From NCBI RefSeq assembly GCF_005117025.1, contig NZ_SWCO01000005.1:248001-312000 (forward strand): a stretch of 64,000 nucleotides of DNA, in the 5' to 3' direction. Source of the DNA: Alteromonas portus. GTDB taxonomy: Bacteria; Pseudomonadota; Gammaproteobacteria; Enterobacterales; Alteromonadaceae. The number at the start of each line of letters is the position of its first letter. Within the stretch, counting starts at the first letter, position 1. A program made the translations under genes and the position numbers. Below the pieces are notes generated by a model. That model saw only the letters and a program-made list of their open reading frames with translations, made no database searches and was not told where the DNA came from. Positions 37,886 through 46,760 of the stretch are shown here, piece after piece.

Positions 37886-38115
37886 AATAACTAATCCCTA
37901 ATTTTGCTAATGAATTTTGGGCTGAATGCTAGCAGACCAATGGGATTTGGCAAGCAAAGACAGCCTTTGATAGTACAAAAAATTTTAATCGTAACAACGA
38001 ATGTAAGAGGTAGCGTACGCATAACGCAACGTTGCCTTTTAAAGACTACTTTACTCACTGATGGCAGTTTGTACTAGGACATGTGATACACAGCATGTCC
38101 CAGACGATGACTAGG

Positions 38116-38526
38116 CTAACGGGTTACGGTATCGATAGGCGGTGAAATAACAACTTTTCCGTCAACCTTGTAGTAAGGATAAAGAATAAGGCGCTCTTCG
38201 TGATTTGGCGTTGCGGTAGCAACGGCAATGGCGTCAAGCGTTTTACTGTCTTGGGTGTTTACTGCAGCGGCATATACCAGCACGCTGTAGCTGTTAGTGT
38301 CTGTGGTTGTATCGATTATTCGCCATTGAAGCTGTTCAATAAGCTGCGATTCGCGCTTTTTACCTTGCGTTTCGTCGTTGAAGATACAACCAACTCGTCC
38401 ATTTTCATAAATGGCCGCGAAAGGATAAAAAACATCGCATACGGGTAACATAAGCTCACATAAGCTTAGTGACTTCGATACGAGCACGTTTAATGGCGTT
38501 GGCAATGTAACTGGACGGTCGATCAT
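38116..38526 (-). CDS. Hypothetical protein, 136 aa
   Basis: Soluble protein, no signal peptide. Start ATG at 38526 with AGGAGAT upstream. Alternating hydrophobic pattern suggests an alpha/beta fold; two Cys in the first third (CELMLPVCDV). No family recognised. A GGACATG/CATGTCC stem 16 bases after its stop (38077-38100) has no T-run and may mark the transcript end. Confidence 0.6.
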   Translation of the reverse strand: MIDRPVTLPTPLNVLVSKSLSLCELMLPVCDVFYPFAAIYENGRVGCIFNDETQGKKRESQLIEQLQWRIIDTTTDTNSYSVLVYAAAVNTQDSKTLDAIAVATATPNHEERLILYPYYKVDGKVVISPPIDTVTR

Positions 38527-38708
38527 AGCGTATCTCCTGTGAGTTAGCGTTGCTATACACTTGCTAATACCTACGCTTTATCAGTCACATTAGTTTAATA
38601 ATCCTATTTGCGATAGTAAAAAACGAGCAATTACTACTAAAAGCTTACGCGGTTTACGCTCATTCATAACGTAGAAAAATGTGTAGCTTGAACTAAAAAC
38701 AGAAAAGG

Positions 38709-39743
38709 TTATTGTTTTGAACCTAATTGCTTTTTGTATTTCAGTGGGGTAGTGGAGAACCACTTTTTGAAAGCATGGTTAAATGACGATTGCTCCTTAA
38801 ACCCCAGTAAATCTGCAGTGTCAGCGATAGAGTGGCGTTTCAGTAAATTGTCTAGGCGAGCTTTGCGTTCGGTATCGAGAATATGTTGAAAGCTGGTACC
38901 ACTTTGCCTCAATTTCCGCTGTAATGTTCGTGGGCTAATAAAAAGTGCACTGGCCACTCGCCCTTGATTACAGTCCTTCAGCGTCGGGTTTGCTTTTAAT
39001 AGCGCAATGACATTATGACTTATATCTTCACTGGTACCTTTAATAAGTGGATTGTAATGCGAGCGTCGCTTATCTTCTCTACACTTCGTCAGTTCTTCTT
39101 CACTGACTTTTACCAGCGCACTGAACATCGCTTTATTTTCACTGGTAAATGGAATTTGTAGCAGGTGTTTAGGAAATATAATGGCATTAGCTGTGGCACT
39201 ATCAATCACCTCACAATTACACCATTGCTTTAACATGTCTTTTTCTAAATTGCTCAATGGAAAAGTAAAAGTAACGGCGTTTAACCGACAGGCCGCACCA
39301 AGTATTTTAAAAACAGTTGCTATCCACGCTGTGGTATTGCGCAATACCATTTGTTTGCAGTCAGGGCTTTTAGGTATCCACTCAACCCGGGTATCTTCAG
39401 GTTCAAAAAATACGTGTGTTGTGCCAATGTCAGCCACTAGTGCGTCAAAGCGAGTAAGCGCGCTGATGGCCTGAGCTAAGTTTTCGCAACTCTCTACAAG
39501 GTAACCCAATACTCCGTAGTCTTTAGCCTGAATATGCTTTCCCAACTCAAATCCAAATAATGAGTTTTCGGTTAGTTCTGCCCCTTGATTTAGTAAGTCG
39601 ACGTACACTTCCATATCAACCCGTGAAGAGTCTGAGAGCGAGTTGTGCTGTTGGGTAAATAGTGAAACATTATTGCTATTAACCCCTAAGCTCTCTAAAT
39701 AGCTCACTGTACTTTGAATATAAGCTAGCGAAACAGAAGGCAT
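38709..39743 (-). CDS. AraC-family transcriptional regulator
   Basis: About 344 residues. N-terminal ligand-binding domain of the arabinose-binding-like (OruR/ArgR-type) class (about 15-200), then a C-terminal double helix-turn-helix (about 250-340; RVASALFISPRTLQRKLRQSG and IADTADLLGFKEQSSFNHAFKKW). I chose ATG at 39743; a TTG seven codons earlier at 39764 is possible. It diverges from the SRPBCC/sterol-desaturase pair with a 99-base gap, so those genes are likely targets. In related bacteria regulators of this class often control lipid or hydrocarbon genes. Confidence 0.88.
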   Translation of the reverse strand: MPSVSLAYIQSTVSYLESLGVNSNNVSLFTQQHNSLSDSSRVDMEVYVDLLNQGAELTENSLFGFELGKHIQAKDYGVLGYLVESCENLAQAISALTRFDALVADIGTTHVFFEPEDTRVEWIPKSPDCKQMVLRNTTAWIATVFKILGAACRLNAVTFTFPLSNLEKDMLKQWCNCEVIDSATANAIIFPKHLLQIPFTSENKAMFSALVKVSEEELTKCREDKRRSHYNPLIKGTSEDISHNVIALLKANPTLKDCNQGRVASALFISPRTLQRKLRQSGTSFQHILDTERKARLDNLLKRHSIADTADLLGFKEQSSFNHAFKKWFSTTPLKYKKQLGSKQ

Positions 39744-39842
39744 AAGCTTGTCGCAAAATAACAAAAATATTGACGCATTAACGCAAGATAAAAAAAGAAT
39801 GTCAATTTATGCTGGAAGCCATGAGAAAAGGAAATATCGTAG

Positions 39843-40271
39843 ATGGTTGACGTTTACTACCAAAAATATATTGCTGCAACGCCACAAGAACTGCGCGATA
39901 CGCTGCTTGCTCACCAAAATCTTAGCGATTTTTTTAATGCGTCGTTTAAGGTTTTGAAAGCAGAAAATGATAATGAAGTAAGCGGCGGAAAGGGCTGCGT
40001 AAGAGAAGTCACTATTCTGGGTGTACGCTTTAAGGAAGAAATCGTACACGCAGATACAAACGGTATTGAGTATAGAGTGGTTGACGATTTTCCAGTGACG
40101 GCGCACAGAGGCACTATTGCGTTTACGCGACGAGAAAATGCAACAAAGGTTTCTTATCGTATAACCTGTCGCGCGCCCTGGTACATACCTAACTGGTTAC
40201 TGTCGCGCCTGTTGCAAAACGATATTGAGCAATGTCTAGATAAGTTAGGAGCACGTTTTGATCCCCGTTGA
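39843..40271 (+). CDS. SRPBCC (START-like) superfamily protein
   Basis: 142 residues with a helix-grip pattern: an N-terminal strand, two helices (TPQELRDTLLAHQNLSDFF), an antiparallel sheet (SGGKGCVREVTILGVRFKEE, EYRVVDDFPVTAHRGTI) and a C-terminal helix (LLSRLLQNDIEQCLDKLG). Such proteins bind hydrophobic ligands. AAGGAAAT precedes the start. It overlaps the downstream hydroxylase gene by 14 bases, which implies coupling and a shared lipid substrate, though this is inference. Confidence 0.75.
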   Translation: MVDVYYQKYIAATPQELRDTLLAHQNLSDFFNASFKVLKAENDNEVSGGKGCVREVTILGVRFKEEIVHADTNGIEYRVVDDFPVTAHRGTIAFTRRENATKVSYRITCRAPWYIPNWLLSRLLQNDIEQCLDKLGARFDPR

Positions 40272-41070
40272 ACTTATTTTGCTAGGCTTGAGCCCTGTTT
40301 TTTTTCTGTGTGTTTTTATCGAATTTAAAAAAGCACGGCAGTTTTACAATGTAAAAGACAGTGTAAATAACGCCTTACTCGCACTACTTCACCAGGGCTC
40401 TGATGCCGTGGTATTACTTCTACTAATGCCTTTTTTTATTTGGTTGCACCAGTTTTCACTATTTAAAATAGAGCTTAGTGCGCTGTCACTTTTTGCAGGT
40501 TTTGTCCTACAAGACTTTTTGTATTACTGGTTTCATCGCTCGTCACACAACATACACTGGTTTTGGTTGGCCCATGTGGTACATCACAGTTCAACAAAAA
40601 TGAATTTTACTACGGCTTTCAGGCAAAGCGTTTTGTATCCGTTTGTGGGCATGTGGCTCTTCTGGGTACCCATGATTCTTGTTGGTTTTTCGCCAAGTCT
40701 GGTCTTTGCCATTGTCGCTATCAATCTGGCGTATCAGTTTTTCGTGCACACTCAAACGATTGGACACTTAGGCTGGGTAGAGCGCATCTTCAACACGCCT
40801 ACGCATCACCGTATTCATCACGCAACGAATAAACCTTACATTGATAAAAATTATGGTGGCGTACTTATTATATGGGATAAGTTATTCGGCACGTTCGCTG
40901 AAGAAGACAAAACGATAAGGATAAAGTACGGCATTGTAGGAAAAATGCCTAAGGACAATCCACTTAGCGCCAACTTCAGTCAAATAGGTGTGCTTCGTGA
41001 ACAGCTTCAACAGGCAAAAGGAATTAAAGCAAAGTTAAAGCGGTTGTTTGGCTATCCTGTAGCAGATTGA
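40258..41070 (+). CDS. Sterol desaturase/fatty-acid hydroxylase family membrane di-iron enzyme
   Basis: 270 residues, four or so membrane helices. The histidine boxes of the family are present: HRSSHNIHW, HVVHHSS, and THHRIHHATN, which bind two irons. Such enzymes hydroxylate or desaturate sterols, fatty acids or other lipids at the membrane. The start lies within the end of the SRPBCC gene. Divergent AraC regulator upstream. No redox partner is adjacent. Confidence 0.88.
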   Translation: MIPVELILLGLSPVFFLCVFIEFKKARQFYNVKDSVNNALLALLHQGSDAVVLLLLMPFFIWLHQFSLFKIELSALSLFAGFVLQDFLYYWFHRSSHNIHWFWLAHVVHHSSTKMNFTTAFRQSVLYPFVGMWLFWVPMILVGFSPSLVFAIVAINLAYQFFVHTQTIGHLGWVERIFNTPTHHRIHHATNKPYIDKNYGGVLIIWDKLFGTFAEEDKTIRIKYGIVGKMPKDNPLSANFSQIGVLREQLQQAKGIKAKLKRLFGYPVAD

Positions 41071-41377
41071 TACCTATGGTACTCGCGCGCCTGAACTATG
41101 TTTTTACAACGCATTCAATTTGCACAAATTCATTGGCAGAAGCGCACCAAAGTAAAGCATATTGTTGACCGAGGTGAAGCAAAGTCGGAATGCCATATAA
41201 ATAGACTTTCCCAACTCAATATTCTCAATCCCTAGAGTTGCAATACAACCAACAGCGTTTGACTGAAGTTGGTTTCCTTAGGCGCATTTTTTGCAAATTA
41301 ACTTCTTATCGGTTGGTAACAACATACTCGCCAAGTTTTTACAGTAGCTAAAAGGCGCTAAGTAGTAGGGAAGTTAA
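41071..41377. other. Intergenic region without visible gene
   Basis: 307 bases between the hydroxylase and the deaminase gene. No open frame, hairpin or repeat stands out; it should hold the promoter of the deaminase. A purine-riboswitch pattern is not present. Confidence 0.5.
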
Positions 41378-42391
41378 ATGAAAAAGTTTATTGAAAATAT
41401 GCCAAAAGCTGAACTTCACGTTCATATTGAAGGCACATTAGAGCCTGAACTAAGTTTTGCCTTAGCGCAGAAAAATAACGTTTCACTAAAGGCCAAAACA
41501 CCTGAAGAAATGATAAAGGCGTATGATTTTTATGATTTACCCTCTTTCCTCGATATTTACTACGCGGGTATGAGCGTGCTCATAGAAGAGGATGACTTCT
41601 ACCAGCTTACTATGGCATACCTTAAGAGAGCCGCAGCACAGAACATCGTTTATGTTGAGCTTTTCTTTGACCCCCAAGCTCATACAATTCGAGGTGTGAG
41701 TTTCGATAGCGTTATTAACGGAATACATGCAGCGCAAAAAGATGCGCGCACTGAATTGGGTGTAGAAAGTCAGCTTATCCTGTGCTTCTTGCGAGATATG
41801 TCGGCTGAATCAGCAATGGAACATCTGCAGCTAGCTAAGCCCCACCTCAACAAGTTAGTCGGCGTCGGGCTCGATTCCGACGAGAAAAATAACCCGCCGT
41901 CAAAGTTTGCAGAAGTATTCTCAAAAGCGCGCTCATGGGGCCTTAAACTGACAATGCACTGTGATGTTAACCAAGACAATACGCAAGAGCACATACGTCA
42001 AGTAATTGAGGATATTAAGGTCGACAGGATTGATCATGGTGTAAATATTCTCGAATCTGATGCTTTGTGCGAGCTTGCAAAATCAAAAAATTTGGGACTA
42101 ACGGTCTGTCCTGTATCAAACAAATTTGTTGTTCAATCACTCACTTCTAGTGAATTGAAAAAAATGCTGGAAAAGGGGTTGCTGCCGAGTATCAATTCAG
42201 ACGATCCATCTTATTTCAGAGCCTACTTGAATGAGAATTTAATTGCCCTACAAGAAGAAGGGCAATTCAGCAAAGAGGATCTGATCACGCTTGTTGAAAA
42301 TAGCTTTAAAACCAGTTGGCTTTCTGAAAAGCGTAAAATGGATTATTTAGATACGTTGAAACGTTACACGGACACTGTTGCAGTAGCGTAA
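41378..42391 (+). CDS. add: Adenosine/adenine deaminase family enzyme
   Basis: 337 residues, TIM-barrel metal-dependent hydrolase of the adenosine deaminase family. Metal ligands are visible: H14 and H16 (ELHVHIEG), H194 (TMHCDV), D275 (SINSDDP), plus catalytic H220 (RIDHGV). The usual HAGE motif, whose Glu protonates the purine ring, reads HCDV (194-197) here. The protein is therefore a divergent member of the family; adenine, adenosine or another aminopurine are possible substrates and the gene symbol is tentative. It is monocistronic: an empty 307-base gap is upstream and a terminator hairpin downstream. Confidence 0.8.
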   Translation: MKKFIENMPKAELHVHIEGTLEPELSFALAQKNNVSLKAKTPEEMIKAYDFYDLPSFLDIYYAGMSVLIEEDDFYQLTMAYLKRAAAQNIVYVELFFDPQAHTIRGVSFDSVINGIHAAQKDARTELGVESQLILCFLRDMSAESAMEHLQLAKPHLNKLVGVGLDSDEKNNPPSKFAEVFSKARSWGLKLTMHCDVNQDNTQEHIRQVIEDIKVDRIDHGVNILESDALCELAKSKNLGLTVCPVSNKFVVQSLTSSELKKMLEKGLLPSINSDDPSYFRAYLNENLIALQEEGQFSKEDLITLVENSFKTSWLSEKRKMDYLDTLKRYTDTVAVA

Positions 42392-42416
42392 TTTTGCTTT
42401 AAGTATTTCGTTTTAA

Positions 42417-42447
42417 TTAAAGGTGCTGCGCAGAGCGGCACCTTTAA
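42417..42447 (+). terminator. Terminator-like hairpin after the deaminase gene
   Basis: Perfect 10-base stem TTAAAGGTGC/GCACCTTTAA with an 11-base loop. T-run is weak. Lies between convergent genes. Confidence 0.55.
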
Positions 42448-42459
42448 CAAGGAGTAACG

Positions 42460-42705
42460 TTACTCTTTATTAGCAATTTTCTGAAGGTTGCTGTGAATTT
42501 TAAAAAGTACGATAAGCAGTTCGCACCAGATTCTTGCGCCAATACAGCCAGATACAATAATAAATAGGCCGTATACAAAACTCGAGTCGTACCCTACAAA
42601 CATTGTTGTTACGCCACTTACTACTGACGCTAGAAGCAATAGCCAGTACACGAAAGTGATAATCTTAGGGGTTAGCATTGAGTCGAAGAAGAAAATATCT
42701 TTCAT
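42460..42705 (-). CDS. DUF4282 domain-containing membrane protein
   Basis: 81 residues with two membrane helices (about 15-35 and 42-68) and a charged tail, the pattern of DUF4282. I chose ATG at 42705, which has AAGGA at 6-base spacing; the ATG two codons earlier touches the same AAGGA and is too close. Function unknown. Confidence 0.75.
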   Translation of the reverse strand: MKDIFFFDSMLTPKIITFVYWLLLLASVVSGVTTMFVGYDSSFVYGLFIIVSGCIGARIWCELLIVLFKIHSNLQKIANKE

Positions 42706-42877
42706 AATCATTCCTTGATGAAGTTTGCAGGTAGCAAGCGCTAATGTTTATGCCGCATCCCGCGACAAACTTCTTGTTGTTATCGTTGTTTAGTATTTAA
42801 AAGAATTGTGAGCAAGCTCACATAAATAGTTGTAACACCGAAAGGTGGTGTTCGCAAAACTTTGTAATAAAAGGGCT

Positions 42878-43801
42878 TTATCTTGCACCCTGCAAGCCGC
42901 CTGTGTGCAGTACAACAATGCGTGACCCGTCTTCAAACACACCTTTAGCCAGCATATCTTTAACCGCCCAAAAGGCTTTGCCAGAATAAACCGGCTCGAT
43001 ATCAAGCTCGAAAGCATTATTAAAATCATTGCAAAAGGTTTGAAGCTCACTCGGCGCTTTCGCGTAGCCACCAAAATGGTAGCTGTGCTCAATATGCCAA
43101 CTTGTTTGATATTGAAAAGCGGGAAGAAATTGCTCGACCAACCCTTCCAAATAGCCTTCACCTTTTAGCACGCCTATGCCAATGGCTTTGTGAATAGAGC
43201 GAAAGTCAGTACCCACTTTACCATTACGTTTATTTAATGCGCTGACAATTCCCGCTAAAGTGGCTCCACTCGCGACCGGCGTAACGATAAAGTCAAAGTC
43301 TATCTCAATTTCATCAACCATATCTCTCATTCCTCGAAGCGCTAGCGCCTGACTTCCACCTTCAGGAATGATGACAGCATCTGGAAAACGCAGCTTCAAT
43401 TCATTGAGATAGGCGCTATCGCCACGCTTTTTGTAGGTCACTCTGTTCACATACTCAATGCAACTATTCCACTGCATCAGGTCCTTTATCATTGGCGATG
43501 GTGCTGCACTGTAGTCGCCGCGAATAATGGCAGTGAAAGGAATACCAAGTTGATAACAAGCAAACCCTAACGCGTGCAGGTGATTGGAGAAACCACCGCC
43601 AAAACTTACTACCGCCTTTGGCAAAGAGCTAGTGAAGACGTGACTCAGCTTCCGCCACTTATTTCCCGACATAACGGGGTGAATGGCGTCATCACGCTTA
43701 ACATATAGCAATACCTTGTCAGCACCTTCCCAATTTGGTTTGAACGGGATCAAAGGTGAGGGAAGGGTGAGCGACGTTTTAAATTCATCAAGGGAAAGCA
43801 C
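42878..43801 (-). CDS. D-cysteine desulfhydrase / ACC deaminase family PLP enzyme
   Basis: 307 residues, fold-type II PLP enzyme. The Schiff-base lysine is K48 in MSGNKWRKL; FGGGFSNHLHALG binds the cofactor phosphate and TPVASGATLAG lies in the second domain. Family members act on D-cysteine or 1-aminocyclopropane-1-carboxylate; the gene is closer in size and motifs to DcyD-like proteins of marine bacteria, but the substrate cannot be fixed from sequence. The start is GTG at 43801. Confidence 0.82.
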   Translation of the reverse strand: MLSLDEFKTSLTLPSPLIPFKPNWEGADKVLLYVKRDDAIHPVMSGNKWRKLSHVFTSSLPKAVVSFGGGFSNHLHALGFACYQLGIPFTAIIRGDYSAAPSPMIKDLMQWNSCIEYVNRVTYKKRGDSAYLNELKLRFPDAVIIPEGGSQALALRGMRDMVDEIEIDFDFIVTPVASGATLAGIVSALNKRNGKVGTDFRSIHKAIGIGVLKGEGYLEGLVEQFLPAFQYQTSWHIEHSYHFGGYAKAPSELQTFCNDFNNAFELDIEPVYSGKAFWAVKDMLAKGVFEDGSRIVVLHTGGLQGAR

Positions 43802-43976
43802 GATGAGAGCCTAAGGACAGTTGATCATTTGCACAAAGCTAAGAGTATAACCAGATAGAAATTCAATTAAAGACCTGTCGTCTTTATTACGCTTTATAAG
43901 AGCATACTTATGGTTATTAAGAAAAACGACGTTTTACCCAATGCTGTGGTTAACGCTTCATTTTGGTTTCCTTATT

Positions 43977-44021
43977 GCGTAAGAGGCGTAAGAGGCGTAA
44001 GAGGCGTAAGAGGCGTAAGAG
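43977..44021 (+). repeat. 9-bp tandem repeat, five perfect copies
   Basis: GCGTAAGAG repeated five times without a mismatch, followed by a degenerate sixth unit GCGCAAGCG that forms the hairpin GGCGCAAGCGCC 6 bases before the ATG at 44039. Each unit carries AGAGG, a Shine-Dalgarno-like word. The unit length is a multiple of three. Confidence 0.92.
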
Positions 44022-44038
44022 GCGCAAGCGCCTTATTC

Positions 44039-44602
44039 ATGACTGGCGTTAAAAAAATAGCCAAGACCTCTACATTTCTTATTTTTGTTTCCATGTCACT
44101 AAGCGGACTAACCATGCCAAACAACGCCCATGCACAAGAGCCAAATTTGAAGAACATTACTGAGTATGTCCCTAATGCGGCGCTGGTTGGCCAGGGCATG
44201 TTTTCTTACTACTTTTGGGATGTTTACACAGGTGAGCTTTTTGCACCTGATGGTAAGTACGCTAATCAGCCTCCTTTCGCGCTTCGCTTAACTTACCAAC
44301 GGGACCTCGAAGGTAAAAAGATTGCTCAGCGCTCTATTGATGAAATGAAAAAGCAGGGAGACGTTTCTACCGACGACGCAGAAAAATGGCTGTCGTTAAT
44401 GGAGAAAATATTCCCTGATGTAAGTGACGGGGATGTGATCACTGGTATCGCAACAAAAGAAGGCACAAGCGTGTTTTACGTTAATGGCAAAAAAGCTGAT
44501 GAGATAAGTGACAAAAGGTTTACACAACGTTTTTTTGATATTTGGTTAAGCGATGAAACCTCGGAACCTAAGTTTAGAAAAAAGTTACTTGGAAAAAACT
44601 AA
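44039..44602 (+). CDS. Chalcone isomerase-like periplasmic protein
   Basis: 187 residues from ATG at 44039. A signal peptide (KKIAKTSTFLIFVSMSLSG, cleavage near AHA-QE) precedes the chalcone-isomerase-like domain (NAALVGQGMFSYYFWDVYTGELF, then LRLTYQRDLEGK). In bacteria this fold is probably not an isomerase of plant flavonoids but a lipid- or fatty-acid-binding periplasmic protein. The frame is open from 43910, an ATG with AAGAG upstream, which would add a VRG-repeat tail in front of the signal peptide; I consider this unlikely but possible. The DUF3833 lipoprotein follows 58 bases later, a pairing seen in related bacteria. Confidence 0.78.
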   Translation: MTGVKKIAKTSTFLIFVSMSLSGLTMPNNAHAQEPNLKNITEYVPNAALVGQGMFSYYFWDVYTGELFAPDGKYANQPPFALRLTYQRDLEGKKIAQRSIDEMKKQGDVSTDDAEKWLSLMEKIFPDVSDGDVITGIATKEGTSVFYVNGKKADEISDKRFTQRFFDIWLSDETSEPKFRKKLLGKN

Positions 44603-44660
44603 CCCAGTTTGCGTATTGGCACAAAGTTGAATTAGCTCTTGATTAAGCAGGATAAATAAA

Positions 44661-45221
44661 ATGATAAAAAATATGATGAAACTATGTTTAGGGGTTGGAT
44701 TTGCTACGTTATCAATAGTGGGATTATCAGGGTGCTCCGTCTCTGTTGACGGCGAGGACTACCAGTCGGTGTCGCCCGTGTTCAATATTGAGCAGTTTTT
44801 TGACGGAAATGTTAAAGCCTGGGGCATAGTACAAAATCGTTCAGGCGAAGTGGTCCAACGGTTTGTTGTAAACATTGATGGCTCAATAAAGGGCGACACT
44901 CTAACGCTTGATGAAACCTTTGATTATGGTGTAGGCGACGGTCCAACGTCTCGCACATGGACTATTGTTAAGCAAAGTGACGGAAGCTTTATCGGAAAGG
45001 CGAGTGATATTGAAGGGCCGGCAAAGGGTATTAGCTATGGTAACGCATTCAATTTTCACTACGAGATGGATTTACCTGTGGACGACACAACCTATTCGGT
45101 GACTTTCGATGATTGGTTTTGGGCGTTTGATGATAGCACCATGATGAACCGCTCGTACATTCGCAAGTTCGGTATTGTGATGGCAGAAGTCACTATCTTT
45201 ATGCAAAAGCAAACTGATTGA
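44661..45221 (+). CDS. DUF3833 family lipoprotein
   Basis: 186 residues. A lipoprotein signal ends at GLSGC; the mature part is beta-rich with the family pattern (FFDGNVKAWGIVQNRSGEVVQRFVV, LDETFDYGVGDG, YRKFGI-like end). Function unknown, but family members cluster with chalcone-isomerase-like, cyclopropane-fatty-acid and DUF1365 genes linked to stress-induced lipid changes. Here only the chalcone-isomerase partner is adjacent. Confidence 0.85.
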   Translation: MIKNMMKLCLGVGFATLSIVGLSGCSVSVDGEDYQSVSPVFNIEQFFDGNVKAWGIVQNRSGEVVQRFVVNIDGSIKGDTLTLDETFDYGVGDGPTSRTWTIVKQSDGSFIGKASDIEGPAKGISYGNAFNFHYEMDLPVDDTTYSVTFDDWFWAFDDSTMMNRSYIRKFGIVMAEVTIFMQKQTD

Positions 45222-45359
45222 TATTTTACAAACAGAGCATTGAAGAATTCGCTGACCTATAAAAAGGTCAGCGTTGGAAAAAGGGCGTAAATTTAGCGAG
45301 TACACGTAGGGTATGTTTGCCCGCTTTTTCTCGCGCTAAACAGCCTGTGTTGACTCACA

Positions 45360-46760
45360 TTAACGGGGAAAACAAAACACGACACCTAGTCCGTGTCCCT
45401 TCATAAGTGGGTCGTGTACAAACCATGTTTTACCATCGTGCAGTTTCACTATTGCTGAAACGAGAGATAAGCCCAAACCATTACCCTTACTCGACCTGCT
45501 ACCATCAGCGCGATAAAACCGTCGTTCCAAATTCACAATATCGTGCTCGCCAACACCAATGCCAGCGTCATTAACAGCAATAACAATATGGCGAGATGTG
45601 GAAGTTAGCTGCACAGTAACCATACTGTCTTTACTCGAATACTTGATCGCATTGTCTAATACGTTAGCCACGGCTTGGAAAAGTAAGTTAGGGTCGGCAA
45701 GCATAGTGACGTTTTCAAGTTGGCTAGATAGCTTAATGTTGCGCTCTTCAGCAAGAGGGTGATAGAGGTCAACTACGTCTTCTACTATTGCCCGCGCGTC
45801 TGTATTGCAAAAACCTTCTTTCTTGTTTGTGGTTTCAAGACCGCTAATGCGCAATAGGCTATTGAACATATTAAGCAGGTTATCTGCTTCTTGCGTAGTG
45901 TCCTCGCGAAGTTGGTCGTCCTCAATTCTTTCTAATGTATTACGAAGCCTAGAAAGCGGTGTGCGCAAGTCGTGAGCAATACTGTCTGTAACTGACTTAA
46001 TGTTATTTACCGAGCTTTCAATGGTGTCTAGCATTTGATTGAAAACGAAAGAAAGACTGCTTAGATCGTCCCAATTGCTGTCGATTTCGAGCCGTTCTTC
46101 GAGGCTACCGGTCTTTATTATCTTATCAGCCGTTTGCGACATGCGATTAATTCGATTAACCACATACACAGCAATGGCGAAACTTAGAATACTCAAAGTG
46201 CAAAGCAGCACCACAATAATCCAGCTAAAGGTTTTGCCAAACCACTGTGCACTGTATAGGTCGTCAATACCACGGCCAACATAAAGGGTGTAATTGCCTA
46301 AAACGTCCTCTCTCATCAATGCTTGGCGCAAAGTTTTCCGAGATGAACTATTAGGTCGGGTAATTACAATTTCTGCAGTATCAAAGTTAACCCCTTTGTG
46401 TCGCTCTAACACCAGTGGAATAGAGGCTAAATTCCCAGCAACTACCTGCTCATCTTTACTCAACGCGACAAATGAACGCAAATGTTCGAATGAAGGAGAG
46501 GGATTTTTTGCGCTAAGAGAGGATTGGTTGGTATCTTTCGCAATGGCTGACTTTACTGCGTCAATACCAAGGTTTTCATAGAGAGTTACAAGCGCGTTCG
46601 CTTTGGCGTTAACGGCAGCGTTAGACTCGGAAATAAACAAGTCGCTGCTCGTTAATCGCCAAAAATAAACGATTAAAACAATGGCAATACAAGCAAGAGT
46701 GGTGAGCAATACGCCTACGCGAAAACTAGAACTACGCGTAAAATCGCGTATTGCTATCAT
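45360..46760 (-). CDS. Sensor histidine kinase (HAMP, OmpR-partner type)
   Basis: 466 residues. Two membrane helices (about 15-35 and 178-202) enclose a periplasmic sensor of about 140 residues with no named fold. Then HAMP (about 203-255), HisKA with H263 (SIAHDLRTPLSRL), and HATPase with NDAGIGV and GNGLGLS boxes. The 4-base overlap with the upstream response-regulator gene shows a coupled pair. Resembles the CusS/QseC type. The signal is unknown. Confidence 0.88.
   Translation of the reverse strand: MIAIRDFTRSSSFRVGVLLTTLACIAIVLIVYFWRLTSSDLFISESNAAVNAKANALVTLYENLGIDAVKSAIAKDTNQSSLSAKNPSPSFEHLRSFVALSKDEQVVAGNLASIPLVLERHKGVNFDTAEIVITRPNSSSRKTLRQALMREDVLGNYTLYVGRGIDDLYSAQWFGKTFSWIIVVLLCTLSILSFAIAVYVVNRINRMSQTADKIIKTGSLEERLEIDSNWDDLSSLSFVFNQMLDTIESSVNNIKSVTDSIAHDLRTPLSRLRNTLERIEDDQLREDTTQEADNLLNMFNSLLRISGLETTNKKEGFCNTDARAIVEDVVDLYHPLAEERNIKLSSQLENVTMLADPNLLFQAVANVLDNAIKYSSKDSMVTVQLTSTSRHIVIAVNDAGIGVGEHDIVNLERRFYRADGSRSSKGNGLGLSLVSAIVKLHDGKTWFVHDPLMKGHGLGVVFCFPR

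Noticed and set aside
41071..41377. Purine riboswitch upstream of the deaminase gene
   Set aside because: None of the conserved loop or junction words of the purine aptamer are present.
43910..44038. Upstream start of the chalcone-isomerase-like gene
   Set aside because: It would bury the signal peptide behind a VRG repeat; noted as an alternative but not used.
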